From the NCBI RefSeq assembly GCF_963082655.1, contig NC_081552.1:121744458-121808457 (forward strand): a stretch of DNA of 64,000 bases, in the 5' to 3' direction. Below the pieces are notes generated by a model. That model saw only the letters and a program-made list of their open reading frames with translations. It searched no databases and had not been told where the DNA came from. Of the stretch, positions 1-11,858 are shown in pieces. Origin of the DNA: Stomoxys calcitrans. Taxonomy: Eukaryota > Arthropoda > Insecta > Diptera > Muscidae. A program made the translations under genes and the position numbers. Within the stretch, counting starts at the first letter, position 1. The number at the start of each line of letters is the position of its first letter.

Positions 1-95
1 GTGCTACTTACAAAATCCTTAATTGTTTTCAATACCACTCACATAAGTTGGTTCATGTCTGGTATTGTGCCTCCTTGGGTCTCACCTATGTGACG
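1..95 (-). mobile_element. N1-type LINE, 3'-proximal fragment
   Basis: The first 90 or so bases closely match 15403-15490, the C-terminal coding end of the N1 LINE described below, including the stretch GTGCTACTTACAAAATCC. The piece is on the minus strand and is cut by the left window edge. It continues only to about the point where the N1 copies read 'tgtctccacc'. Nothing functional is encoded here. Confidence 0.7.
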
Positions 96-789
96 GCTGT
101 ATGAACTTGCATCTTAAGTTCATACAGTTTTCGTGTACATAAGTGTGTGCAAAGCTAGAAAATGAAAGGGCAATGTACCTTACAGCTAGCTGATCATAGG
201 CAACAGAAAAAAACAAATTGAGCTGTAATAAGAGGAAAAACTGAAACACACAAATATACAGGCAAATGTGAATGCATGAAATTGTGAATTTTGCGATTAA
301 TTACTGTTCGTTTTAAACCGATTTATTTTTTTATTTTTGCACATTTTTAATAAAAGTTTTAAATAACTTCTAATTGTATATAATTTGGGAGATTTAGGAG
401 AAAAAAAAACAGAAAAGAGGACACATTTTGATGTTAGGTATTCGGGTTAAAATTCGAATGTAAGAAAAACAAAAATATATAAGTTTTTTTGTTGTGTTTT
501 AAATTTTGCATACATTACATTTTTAACTAAAGTTGCAGAATTGGTAAAGGATAATGTTATTTATACCATGTTCATCATTGATAATTAATTTAAGTTACTA
601 ATTAGGCTCCCATATAATGTTTTGAATTATTTTTGAATTCTGCCATTTTTAAATCTATAATGAGAATTTTTCTAAATAAAATGTGGAATTTTTTTAATGG
701 TTTAAGTTGAATTTTATATGTTTGATTTAGAAAGGGTTCGGATTAGTGAAGTAGGGTAAGCAGTAATGGGTCTACCACTCAAACGTGGA
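96..789. other. AT-rich non-coding stretch, no gene seen
   Basis: This stretch is very AT-rich, with poly-T and poly-A runs and no open frame of note. No repeat shared with the rest of the window was recognised apart from the LINE fragment at its left end. Confidence 0.6.
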
Positions 790-1354
790 ATTTTTATTCC
801 TGCTCCGGATTGCCATGCATTGACATCTTATCATGGCATAGTCGAACTATGATGGAAGTAGGAGCCTCTTTTTTCTGATGGTATCTCTTCTCTCGTGTTT
901 GCTCCTTTCCCTTGTACTTTATTTTCCTTACTATTTCTTCGTAATAAGTGCACGCATACGACGAATTTTTGGTAAGATCCCACCCCAATGACGAGCAATA
1001 AGGCTGGTGGTTTAATGCGTCAGGTCATATGATTCATCTCAGAACACTTCCTGGAAAATTTTTTCTAAATTAATCCCTTGCATGCCCCCCTCGTTGGTGT
1101 ACTCTCTGAAGCCAACCCTTCTTCTGATTGATAAACGTCCGGCTTTCAGAGGTTATGAAGTCGGGTGGTTGGTCGATGGTGAGAATTATGGGGAGGTGAT
1201 CGAACCCCAAAGAGATGACGGCTTGCCAATATGCGTCAATCAGAAGATCAGGGGATGTCTGGTGAGCTGCTCCTCGTAAAGCTAGTGTTTGCCAAACCTG
1301 TATATGGCAATCCTGCTTCATGGAGGAATAATAAAGTTTACGCTGCTCAAACAA
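790..1354 (-). pseudogene. Jockey-like LINE, endonuclease C-terminal fragment
   Basis: The minus-strand frame at 1070-1354 (94 codons) carries a stretch ending FDHLPIILTIDQPPDF, followed by a segment like TFINQKKGW. This is the (S)DH histidine motif and the linker that follow the endonuclease/exonuclease/phosphatase domain of Jockey-group LINEs. The expected SDH reads FDH, so one catalytic-motif residue is altered. A second open piece at 794-988 may be the continuation in another frame. No RT or tail is attached, so this is a dead fragment. Exact clade is uncertain. Confidence 0.6.
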
Positions 1355-1640
1355 TATTTTTTATATATTCTGCACTTATTATAACATAAGGTGACTGCAA
1401 CTTGAGATTTATGAAATTTTCTTAATCCCGGCGATAAAATACATATAAATCACAATCGTGATGCTGGTTCTAAGCCCGCGTGTTTTCTTATTTTTCCGCT
1501 GCTGCTGTTTTGTTTATTATCTTTTGCGCTGCTTCTTCAATAAAAATAATACCATCGACTGGTTGCCCCGTTTGTGCCAAAAATTTAACAAAGACTGCTG
1601 GTGGTATTTGCTGTTGCATTTGTGAATAATGGTTACACCT
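1355..1640. other. Non-coding spacer, no gene seen
   Basis: No supported open frame or repeat. It may include the 5' untranslated part of the CR1-type element that follows, but nothing in the sequence proves this. Confidence 0.4.
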
Positions 1641-2547
1641 AAAAAATGTTCTGGTCTTGTTGATGCTGGTACGACACCCTGATCAAAAAAAGTGGTTCTG
1701 TTGGTTGGAAATGTCAGGGATGTTCGTCATCTGTTACCATTGGCAGAGATGATGCCATTGAAAACCTCACAAAGAAAATGGATGTCTTAATAATTGCGTT
1801 ACCTAGAACTATTCGATGTGAAATAGGTAAATGCCTTCCACCTGTCTTGAAAGCTGTTGAAATTAATAGTAAACGATGTGAGAAGAATAACGTTGTGGCT
1901 ATGGCTAAACTTTCTAACCTAACCTAACATGTCAGGTTTACCGCCTACTGTAAAACCAATAGATATGGCTATTCCAGTTGCTCTTGGAGTTAATATTGTT
2001 GGTGGTGACATCAGCTCCTCGTTTTGGCCGGGCGGTAAAAAAGTCATGTTAATAAAGTTTTGTTCTACGGCCAAGAGAGACGAGTTTATGAATAAGTATA
2101 TGTCAAATAAGACCTTAAAACATTCTTCCTTGTTTGACACAAATATTTAATCTTAATGACAACCTAACATCTGATGCTTTGAGAATAAAGATGCTGCGTC
2201 GTTCCCTGGCCAAGGAAATGAAGATTAAACGAATTAACTTATTGCCGTCAGTTGCTAAAGCGGTAGTATTTGATAATAGTGGTATGAAAAGGTTATGCAC
2301 TTACAACGATCTGCGAGATATTAATAATGATGTGGAAGTTAACTTCATTCGAAGTCAGCGAGGCAGGCGTTCTATCTCCAATGCCCCTAACTCCACCCGT
2401 TTAAATGCGAATAGAGATGTTCTTTTAATAAAATGGATGGGAGGGAGGGTGAGACTAGGGAGGCTTCTAATCAAAGCTCAGCTTTGATAAGACCTGCATC
2501 TTAATTTTTCATCTCAATTTAAGTATTTTTTTCCTTTTTATATACTT
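1640..2547 (+). pseudogene. CR1-type LINE ORF1 (PHD-like finger plus FP25K-like domain)
   Basis: The first part (1640-1920) reads in pieces as a cysteine-rich finger containing VGWKCQGCSSSV, typical of the PHD-like ORF1 finger of CR1/L2-group LINEs. Two overlapping frames follow: 1929-2150 (PTVKPIDMAIPVALGVNIVG) and 2134-2487 (SDALRIKMLRRSLAKEMKIK), resembling the RNA-binding FP25K-like domain found in such ORF1 proteins. The switch of frame near 2134-2150 and the stop near 1928 show that the copy is broken. The element continues as ORF2 near 5500 after a 2.5-kb repeat insertion. Family assignment rests on domain style; CR1, Kiri or Daphne are all possible. Confidence 0.6.
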
Positions 2548-5087
2548 TTTTTATACCCACCACCGAAGATGGGGGTATATTCATTTTGTCATTCCGTTTG
2601 CAACACATCGAAATATCCATTTCCGACCCTATAAAGTATATATATTCTTGATCAGCGTAAAAATCTAAGACGATCTAGACATGTCCGTCTGTCTATTGAA
2701 ATTACGCTACAGTCTTCAAAAATAGAGATATTGAGCTGAAACTTTGCACATATTCTTTTTTTGTCCATAAGCAGGTTAAGTTCGAAGATGGACTATATCT
2801 TGATATAGCCCCATATAGACCGATCCGCCGATTTAGCCACATTTATTATTCGATTTTGCTGAAATTTGGGACATTGAGTTGTGTTAGACCCTTCAACATC
2901 CTTCGTCAATTTGGCTCAGATCGGTCCAGATTTGGATATAGCTGTCATATATAGACCGATCCTCCGATTAAGGGTCTTAGGCCCATAAAAGGCGCATTTA
3001 TTATCCGATGCCACCGAAAGTTGGGACATTGAGTTAAATTAAACCGCTTGACATAGTTCTGCATTATGGAACATATCGTTGAAGATTTGGATATAGCTGC
3101 CATATAAACCGATCTCTCGGTTTTGTGTTTTGGGGCCAGAAAAAGCGCATTTATTGTCCGATGTCGCGGCAATATGGGACAGTGAATTGTGTTGGACCCT
3201 TCGACATCCTTCTTCAATTTCACTCAGATCGGTCCAGATTTGGATATAGCTGCCATGTAGAACGATCTCTCGATTTAATATTTTGGGCCCATAAAAGGTG
3301 CATTTATTGTCCGATGATGCCGAAATTTGGGACAGACAGTTAAGTTAAGCCCCACCACATATTTATGCAATTTGGTCTAGATCGATCGAGATTTGCATAT
3401 AGCTGCCATATAGACCGATATCTCGATTTAAAGTCTTGGCCCCAAAAAAGGCGCATTTATAATCCGATTTAACTGAAGTTTGACACATTGACTTATGTTA
3501 GGCTTTTCGACATCCGTAAATGGTTCAGATCGGTTTATTTTTAGATATAGCTACTAACAAGTAAAAGCGTGCTAAGTTCGGCCGGGCCGAATCTTATATA
3601 CCCTCCACCATGGATCGCATTTGTCGAGTCCTTTTTCCGGCATCTCTTCTTAGGCAAAAAAGGATATAAGAAAAGAGTTGCTCTGCTATTAAAACGATAT
3701 CAATATATGGTCCGGTTCGGACCACAATTAAATTTTATGTTGGAGACCTGTGTAAAATTTCAGCCAATTCGTATAAGAATTGCGCCCATTGGGGCTCACG
3801 AAGTAAAATAGAGAGAACGATTTATATGGGATCTGTATCGGGCTATAGACCGATTCAGACCATAATAAACACGTTTGTTGATGGTCATGAGAGGATCCGT
3901 CGTAAAAAATTTCAGGCATATCGGATAATAATTGCGACCTCTAGAGGTCAAGAAGTCAAGATCCCAGATCGATTTATATGGCAGCTATATCAGGTTATGA
4001 ACCGATTTGAACCTTATTTGACACAGTGGTTGAAAGTAAAAATAAAATACGTCATGCAAAATTTCATTCAAATCGGATAAGAATTGTGCCCTCTAGATGC
4101 TCAAGAAGTCAAGACCCAAGATCGGTTTATATGGTAGCTATATCAGTTTATGGGCGGATTCGAGCCATACTTGGCACACTTGTTGGGTATCATAACAAAA
4201 CACGTCGTGCGAAATTCCATTCCAATCAGATAAGAATTGCGCCCTCTAGAGGTTCAAGAAGTCAAGACCCAAGATCGGTCTATATGACAGCTACATCAGG
4301 TTATGGTCCGATTTGAACCATACTTGGCACAGTTGTTAGATATCATAACAAAACACGTCGTGCAAAATTTCATTCTGATCGGGTGAGAATTGCGCACGCT
4401 AGAGGCTCAAGAAGTCAAGACCCAAGATCGGTTTATATGGCAGCTATATCAGGTTATGGACCGATTTGATCTATACTTGGCACAGTTGTTGGATATCACA
4501 GCAAAACACGTCGTGCAAAATTTCATCCCAATGGCATAAGAATTGCGCACTCTAGAGGCTCAAGAAGTCAAGACCCAAGATCGGTTTATATGGCAGCTAT
4601 ATCAAAACATGGACCGATATGGCCCATTTACAATACCAACCGACCTACACTAATAAGAAGTATTTGCTCAAAATTTCAAGCGGCTAGCTTTACTCCTTCG
4701 GAAGTTAGCGTGCTTTCGACAGACAGACGGACGGACGGACGGACGGACAGACGGACGGACATGGCTAGATCGACATAAAATGTCGCGACGATCACGAATA
4801 TATATACTTTATGGGGTCTCAGACGAATATTTCGAGTAGTTACAAACAGAATGACGAAATTAGTATACCCCCCATCTTATGGTGGAGGGTATAAAAAGAC
4901 CATAATTGAACATTGTCTTCTACTTATAAGTATTTGGTCCAAATAGGATCATATTTCGATATAACTGCTATGGGACATAAGGTATGCAATTTTCACTGCA
5001 TTTTGATGAAAGGTGGTTTACATATATACCCGAGGTGATGGGTATCCAAAGTTCGGCCCGGCCGAACTTAACGCCTTTTTACTTGTT
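2548..5087 (+). repeat. Mini-me-like repeat M1, interrupted by M2
   Basis: Starts TTATACCCACCACCGAAGAT and ends with GGCCCGGCCGAACTTAACGC then TTTTTACTTGTT, the same end pair seen at several other sites. Near the 5' end lies the mini-me core: a TA-rich run (AAAGTATATATATTCTTGAT) followed by a GTCY-type stretch (GTCCGTCTGTC). The body holds tandem units spaced 153-155 bp (TGYCAT marks at 2943, 3098, 3251, 3404). It splits the CR1-type LINE between ORF1 and ORF2. The 3' arm resumes at 4898 after the inverted M2 insertion. Non-autonomous; no protein is encoded. Confidence 0.75.
3556..4897 (-). repeat. Mini-me-like repeat M2, inverted and nested in M1
   Basis: The left end reads AACAAGTAAAAGCGTGCTAA and the right end GGTGGAGGGTATAAAAA, so relative to M1 it is reversed. 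Inside are five tandem units in exact 153-bp register, marked by TTTATATGGCAG-type sequence at 3973, 4126, 4279, 4432 and 4585. The GTCY microsatellite (GGAC repeats, about 4720-4760) and the TA-rich core (about 4798-4812) lie near the right end. Because 153 is divisible by three, long but meaningless open frames run through it. Confidence 0.75.
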
Positions 5088-6014
5088 TGTTTTGAAATTA
5101 AATTTTTGAGCCTCAATAATTGACAAACATGTTTTGTTCATATTATTCATGCTTATTAGTTTTAAGCTTTAATCTATCGCACAGTTTTTACACTTTTTAT
5201 GACTTTTGATAAGAATATAGGTGAAATTGCCATTGACGGATCTTACATAAGACGTTTTTGGTGTAATAGTGGCAGCAAAATTAACTTTGTTATTATTTTT
5301 TCTCATAGGGGCAAAGAAACGAGCTAGGTAATGAATATGACAAGAAATTAAGGATTTTTATAGATTACTGAAAAGAAATTGCCAGACAACAGATGGGATT
5401 TAATCACATGCACGTCAATTGTAAACGTTTCTTAGGTATCCTCCCGACTGTCGGACCTACAGTTCATAGCATGTTAATTTGTAGCCTTAAAATTAGATCT
5501 ATATTCCAATTTGGAATATGGAGACTTTAATTTGTTATGATTGATTTTAATTACGATGTTTCTAAAGCTCACAATTACAGACCCTTTCGTCATATGCTCA
5601 CTAGATGCATCTTAGCAGTAGTTCATAATAATATTTCCACTCACTACGATCTTCATCCTAATTCTAACTCTTTGATTGATTTCGCTTTAGTTAGGAGTAC
5701 ACATACTGTGACCATGCCAAATCAATTTTATTTCCCATCTCTTAATTCACATCATGCCTTTTTACTTTTGCAATATAATCTTCAAGTTTCTGTTTCTGCT
5801 TCATATATTATTTTTAGGGATTATAAGGCTATTATTTATGCCGCACTGGCAAATTAGGTTTTCTCTCATGATTTTTGCCTTTTATTCAACACTATCGATT
5901 CGGACGTTCAACTTGGCTTTTTTAATAATCTTATCACTGATCTATTTGATATACATGTATCTGAAAAAACTAAATTAATTAGCTCTAGGAATCGTAGATG
6001 GTTTACTCCTGAGG

Positions 6015-6168
6015 TAACAACTGCTATTTTTAATAGGGACATGGCTTATAGAGCATACATTGAAGATATGACAAGTTTTAACAAGGAAACTTAACAACTG
6101 CTATTTTTAATAGGGACATGGCTTATAGAGCATACATTGAAGATATGACAAGTTTTAACAAGGAAACT
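6015..6168. repeat. 77-bp exact tandem duplication inside CR1-type ORF2
   Basis: Bases 6015-6091 are repeated without change at 6092-6168 (both start TAACAACTGCTATTTTTAAT and end AACAAGGAAACT). Because 77 is not a multiple of three, the duplication shifts the frame of the LINE protein. Confidence 0.95.
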
Positions 6169-7328
6169 TATAGAAAGTACAGGGCTTCTGCTCGCAGTTC
6201 TATTAGGATGGCTAAAAGGGACCATGATGTTCATCTTTTTCATAGGATTAATTGTCCCCGCGATTTTTGGCCGCGTATGAATAACCATGGAGCGCCGAGA
6301 TGCAATAATTATAACTGTGATATTGATCCTGACGAAATAAACAATTTTTTTTACTACTGTTCCGTCTCCTATGTCTAGTTTTAATAACATATCTCGACTT
6401 GACCGTGACAATGATCTTAGTTTTAGGTGTATTGATGAAAGTAAACTTTATAGTTCAATATTTAGGATTAAGTCTAATGTAACGGGTATTGACTCCATTC
6501 CGATAAAATTTATAAAATGTATTTATCCTTTAATTCCATTCCATTTTCTTAATTTTTTGACACATTTCTTATGATTGGTATTTTTCCTTTAGTGTGGAAA
6601 CATGCTAAGGCATAGATACATGCAACTTCGAAAGAAGGTGACTCCGGGTTCTGCGTTTTCTGATATCAGACCCATTTCTGTGTTACCGTCATTGTCTAAA
6701 GTTTTGGAGATGATTTTTAAGGATCAAATAATTTTGCATTTAGACGAAAACCATTTTCTTGATAACCGTCAATCTGGTTATCGGAAACATCACAACACAA
6801 CTTCATTGATTCTACATAGGACTGATAAGATAAGACGTTGTTTGGATGATAGGCATTCGGGTATACTTGCAATATTAGACTAAAGTATCTGTTGACCATA
6901 AGATATTATGATCATAATATTTTATTGGATACATTATTTTTTCAATTTTGTTTTTCTTTTTCTTCGTGTGCGTTAATACGATATTCAATTTTTACTTCAC
7001 TTTCTTCGACTTCTGTAACTGATTGCGTTTTAGCCTTAAATGTAGACATTGGCCGTATTTACGATTAGAATACTGAGAATAGGATCAATATTAATGCTAA
7101 TAAAACTAAATGCATAGTTTTTTGTTGGGGGTGAAGCCAATTACAAACTACTCAAATAATTCCTTTAAATGTTTCTTGTGTTTATTCTGTGTCTTGTCTC
7201 GGGTTCGATATTTATAATACTCTTAATTTTACTGCCCACATTTCGAGCGTCTGTTCTAAAGTAAATCTGGTTTTGGGGGGATTATATTGCATTGATCTTA
7301 TTTAACCTATTTCCCATGCTCTGCTTAC

Positions 7329-7622
7329 TGAAAATTTTGCCCATAAACATTCCACTAAGGAACATAGGCAAACTTCTCACTAATCAATGAGTGCAGTCCG
7401 ATTCAAGTTTAAGCTCGATGATAAGGGGCCCTCCTTTTTATGGTCAAGTCCGAACGGCGTGCCGCAGTGGAGAGAAGTTTTACATGGCATAGTACCTCAC
7501 AAATGTTGCCAGCATTAGGAGGGGAAAACCTCCGCTGAAATTTTTTCTGATGGTCTCGCCAGGATTCGAACCTAGGTGTTCAGCGTCATTGGCGGACATG
7601 CTAACCTCTGCGCTACGTTGGC
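7329..7622 (-). mobile_element. tRNA-derived SINE inserted in CR1-type ORF2
   Basis: On the minus strand the head reads GTAGCGCAGAGGTTAGCATG (A-box type) and then GGTTCGAATCCTGGCGAGAC (B-box type), followed by a body and a tail ending near GGGCAAAATTTT. The same order occurs in the plus-strand copy at 35416-35710. It interrupts the LINE reading frame, which resumes after 7640. RNA polymerase III promoter boxes are visible. Activity cannot be judged, and target duplications were not clear. Confidence 0.8.
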
Positions 7623-8150
7623 ATCCAATGCCTAACATTTTGTACAGCCTCGTGGTCTTTTCTGGGACGCACTCCGCAAATATACGAAATCTGCACTCTT
7701 GTTTTCATGGTATCCTGCGATTTGTTTATGGCAATCGGGCCCGATTTGATTATAGTTATTACTGTACTCAATTTTTAGGGTGCTGTTTTGATCATATTAT
7801 GGATCTTAGATGTATCTACTTATTTTTCTGTATTGTAAAATTCTGCCTACCCTAATATGTCCTTAATTCAATACGTTTTTAAAGCACCACTAGAAATACA
7901 TCAGTACTTTTAGAACAATTTTCTCACCTTATTCTTGAGCGGTCATATTCAGTTCGTGTGGCCAGGTTATGGAACTCTTTGCCTCACTACCTCAAAAATT
8001 TCTCTGTAAGCCTATGTACTTTCATTCGCAATTTATTGAATTACTTAGTCTTGCTACAGCGGGCTGATTAACGAACTTAAATTTTAAATTTAAACTTTTA
8101 AGAAACTTTAAATTTTGTGTTGCTGACAATTTTTACATTCTATAACATAT

Positions 8151-9077
8151 TTTTATACCCTCCACCATAGGGTGGGGGTATACTAATTTCGTCATTCTAT
8201 TTGTAACTACTCGAAATATTTGTCTGAGACCCCATAAAGTATATATATTCTTGATAATCGCGACATTTTATGTCGATCTAGCCATGTCCGTCCGTCCGTC
8301 TGTCTGTGGAAAGCATGCCAACTTCCGAAGGAGTAAAGCTAGCCGCTTGAAATTTCGCACAAATACTTCTTATTAGTGTAGGTCGGTTGGTATTGTAAAT
8401 GGGCCATATCGGCCCATGTTTTGATATAGGTGCCATATAAACTGATCTTGGGTCTTGACTCTTGAAGTATTTTGTTATGATATCCAACAACTGTGCCAAG
8501 TATGGTTCAAATCGGTTCATAACCTGATATAGCTGTCATATAAACAGATCTGGGGACTTGACTTCTTGAGCTTCTAGCAATTCCTATCCGATTTGGTTGA
8601 AATTTTGCATGACGTATTTTATTCCTACTTTCAACAACTGTGTCCAATAAGGTTCAAATCGGTTCATAACCCGATATAGCTGCCATATAACCGACTTGAC
8701 TTCTTGAGCCTCTAGAGGACGATTTGCCTGAAATTTTGTACGACGGATCCTCTCATGACCATCAACATACGTTTTTATTATGGTCTGAATCGGTCTATAG
8801 CCCATATAAATCGATCTCTCTATTTTACTTCTTGAGCCCCCAAAGGGAGCAATTCTTATTCGAATTGGCTGACATTTTACACAGGTCTCCAACATATAAT
8901 TTAATTGTGGTCCAAACCGGTCCATATTTTGATATCGCTCTAAAAGCAGAGCAAATCTTTTCTTATATCCTTTTTTGCCTAAGAAGAGATGCCGGGAAAA
9001 GAACTCGACAAATGCGATCCATGGTGGAGGGTATATAAGATTCGGCCCGGCCCAACTTAGCACGTTTTTACTTGTTT
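8151..9077 (+). repeat. Mini-me-like repeat M3, both ends present
   Basis: Begins TTTTATACCCTCCACCATAG, has the (TA) core near 8238-8250 and GTCCGTCCGTCTGTCTGTGG near 8287, and ends CCATGGTGGAGGGTATATAA, a GGCCCGGCCCAACTTAGCAC stretch, then TTTTTACTTGTTT. The TATACCCTCCACCAT start and the ATGGTGGAGGGTATA near the end are inverted copies of each other. The open frame of 196 codons on the minus strand here is an artefact of units whose length is close to a multiple of three. Confidence 0.8.
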
Positions 9078-9731
9078 CAACTAAATTGTATCCTTCAGTT
9101 TTAAAGATTTTGCGTTGGTTTTTAGTTGATAAGTATATTTGAATTGTTTGGAATGTGATTGGTATAGCAGCCATATACAGAAATTTCCAAATTAAACATC
9201 TTAAGCTTATAAAATGCGTACTTTTTATCCGATTTTGCTGAAATTGGTAAGTGCAGTTTTAGACATCTACAACTGTGCCGAATATGGTCCTGATCGGCCC
9301 AGATTTTGTATTTTCTCCTTTGGAACCCACATTTTGGTCAAATTTTTCTAAAATTTGGCAATATTATTGTTATAACATTTAGAAAATAAAACTTTCATAT
9401 ATCACATATGACCAATTGTTGACACCAACAATCACATATTGATCAAATTTAAAAAAGAAATGACAAAATATGCTACGTTTTGAGAATTGGAAACTTTGCT
9501 TGTAAAATATCCCAGCGGCTGAAAACAGTTGGCCTGCTCTTAAAAACTGATGAAAGTCGACCTTACAAGAGAGCGCATACGCATACACACTCAACTTTTG
9601 GAATCCTGTACTATAGAAGGTTTAAAAGACAGCATTTTGTCAGTCAATAAAAACGCCACAGTCATTCCATGACAACTTTTCAGAATATGACTAAATGAAT
9701 GAGATGTAATACATTTGTATTTTTAGTTTGC
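9078..9731. other. Spacer with a degenerate mini-me fragment
   Basis: About 9160-9330 contains phrases of the mini-me unit (for example TTATCCGATTTTGCTGAAAT) without ends. The remainder is AT-rich and no gene was found. Confidence 0.5.
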
Positions 9732-10620
9732 TTTTTATACCCTACAGCACCACTGTGGTACTGGGTATTATAACTTTTTGCAATTGTTTGCAATGCTAAG
9801 GAGGAGAAGAGCTAGACCCATTGACAAGTCTACCGATCGGCTTAAAATCATTTGCTGATGCGATTTAGCTATATCCACCAGTCTGGCTGTTGAAATCACG
9901 ATAGCATTCGAACGAATAAAGATATCCGCTTGAAATTTTGCACCGATAATTCTTATCGATGTTAGTCATTGGGGATTGCAAATGAGACATATCGGTTCAG
10001 GTTTGGTAATAGTCCCCATATAAACCGATCCCTAGTCTTGACTTCTTGAGCCCTTAGAGGCCTCAATTTTCATCCGATTTGGCTGAAATTTGGCACAAAG
10101 ATTTCTGTTCCGACTTCCAACATCTACGCCAAGTATGATCCGAATAGGTCTGTATACTGATGTAGCCCCCATATTAACCGACCCCCGGATATAAATTCTT
10201 GGGCACCTAGAAGACCAAATTTTCACCTGATTTGGCTGAAATTCTCCACAAAAACGTCCGTCCCGATTTCCAATATCTTTGCCAAGTATGTTCCGAATCT
10301 ATCTCTATACTGATATAGCCCCCAAATGAACTTGTTTTCTTGAGCCTCAATTTTCATTTGATTTGGCTGAAATATTGCACACCGACATCCAGCGTCTGTG
10401 GCAAATATGATCCGAATCAGTCTAAATACTGATGTAGACCTCTTTAAATGTCGAAACCCCGATATGGCTTCTTGAGACCATAAAAGTCGAAATCAACCCC
10501 CGATTTGAATGTTGCAAAATAATTATACAAATACGAACTGAATTAATAAAGGTAAATTTTTAGTAGAATCCATAGTAGTTGGTTGAAATTTTGCACAAAT
10601 ACTTCTCACTAGTGAAGGTC

Positions 10621-10975
10621 CCAGCACGGGATAGACTGAGATATTTAGCTCCAATCATTGTGTGTTCATTGCTGTCAGGAGAAGCTTAGCTGCGAGCTAC
10701 CGTCCACAGGTTGCGGATAGTGGAATGCTCTATGCGGAGTAGCTACAACAGCAGTCGTGGACAATCAGCGGTATCGACCGGAGAGTCTCAGTAGGAGGCC
10801 GGACGACACGGGCTCTTGCATAAATACTGAGTGCCTATGATGCTCGATATGACAAGGCGAGTTATTGGCTCCTTTCAATAACCAATGGCCAACCTGTTTC
10901 CCTGGCGATCAGTCCTTTGGACCGGAATGAGCTTGACGAGGGTCGCCACCTCCACATGAAAATGTGGCTACAACA
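10621..10975 (+). mobile_element. SINE1: (CAA)-tailed retroposon with target duplication
   Basis: The 355-bp insert begins CCAGCACGGGATAG and ends GTGGCTACAACAA. The flanks read ACTAGTGAAGGTC (10608-10620) and ACTAGTGTAGGTC (10976-10988), a 13-bp target duplication with one mismatch. Rejoining the flanks restores the mini-me unit in which it sits. Other copies or parts occur at 15037, 25396, 31365, 43005, 43161, 51835 and 55560. A 3' tail of CAA repeats and a long target duplication point to LINE-mediated retroposition. A B-box-like GGTTCGATCTG occurs in the better-preserved head at 15079-15093, but a tRNA origin is not established. Confidence 0.8.
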
Positions 10976-11672
10976 ACTAGTGTAGGTCGTTTGGGATTGT
11001 AATTGGGCCAAAAGGGTACATGTTTTCATATAGCTGCCATATAAACCGATCTAGGGGATTGACTTCTTGAGCTTCTTGAAAGCGCAGTTCTTATTCGATT
11101 TGCTTTGAGGTGTTCTGTTATGACTTTCAACAATTGTGCTTAATATGGTCTAAATCAGTCCATTACCTGATATAGCTGCCATATAAAACGGTCTCTCGAT
11201 TAGACTCCTTGAGGTTCGAGTGGACGCAATTCTTATCTGATTTGACTGAAATTTTGCACATATCGTTTTGGTATGACTTCTAAAAACTGTGTTAAGTATG
11301 GTCTAAATCATTCCATGGATATAGCTGTCATATAAACCGATCTCCCGATAAGACTTCTTGAGCCTCTAGAGGGTGCTATTGTTATCCAATTTAGTTGAAA
11401 TTTTACACATGTCGTTTTGGTATGATTTCCAAGAACTGTGCTTGTATGGTCTAAGTCAGTCTATATCCAGATATAGCCCGGATATAGCTGCTATATAAAC
11501 CGATCTCCTGGTTTGACTTCTTGAGTCCTAGACGTCGCAATTCATATCCAATTTGGCTGAACTTGGCTTTTGCACATGGTGTTCTGGTATGGATTCTAAC
11601 AACTCTGCCACCGATATCGGATAAAAATGCTCTTTTTATTGGCTCAATGTTTTATTAAGGGAGATCGATCTA

Positions 11673-11858
11673 CGAGGGTTTCCTTTTATATTTCGAGATC
11701 GGACAGCTCTATCGTAAAGCTTGACATTTTTGTGTTTATACGTACGTTTTGACATTCGAGCGCTATTTGTGCTGTTTACAGTAACTTAAAAGATTCATCT
11801 CGATGATTAATATTTGTTTTTGTGTTCTCACATCCCGGAATATAAAAGGCAACCCTCG
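11673..11858. mobile_element. Mariner/Tc1-type MITE with TA duplication
   Basis: The 186-bp insert has inverted ends: CGAGGGTTTCCTTTTATATT on the left and, read from the right, CGAGGGTTGCCTTTTATATT. It is flanked by TA at 11671-11672 and 11859-11860. The surrounding mini-me unit (GAGATCGATCTATATGG-type) is restored when the insert plus one TA is removed. No transposase is encoded; it must have been moved in trans by a TA-targeting mariner/Tc1 enzyme. Confidence 0.85.

Larger units (their letters stand above)
5100..8150 (+). pseudogene. CR1-type LINE ORF2, degenerate
   Basis: Continuation of the element at 1640-2547. A GDFN-like endonuclease motif sits near 5510-5545 and the endonuclease C-terminus in 5537-5857 (FYFPSLNSHHAFLLL). 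After a linker come RT pieces: GIDSIPIKFIK (6371-6574) and RPISVLPSLSKVLE plus NRQSGYRKHHNTTSLIL (6602-6883). The YADD-containing centre is missing or unreadable. A later frame (about 7640-8060) shows SVRVARLWNSLP, the usual C-terminal signature of CR1/Jockey proteins. Several frameshifts, a 77-bp tandem duplication and a SINE insertion confirm it is dead. Confidence 0.7.

Noticed and set aside
4719..4760. Possible CRISPR-like or satellite array of GGAC repeats
   Set aside because: It is the (GTCY)n microsatellite of the mini-me core; no spacer structure.
3826..4778. Chain of plus-strand frames with repeated YMAAISKHGPIWPI-type text
   Set aside because: Same artefact of the 153-bp repeat units in M2; not a repeat protein.
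7550..7855. 101-codon plus-strand frame at the SINE/LINE border
   Set aside because: It runs from reverse SINE sequence into the degenerate LINE C-terminus; a chance junction.
8584..9174. 196-codon open frame on the minus strand
   Set aside because: It lies wholly in mini-me-like repeat M3, whose unit is a multiple of three (153 bp), so one frame stays open by periodicity. No domain, and similar frames arise in every member.
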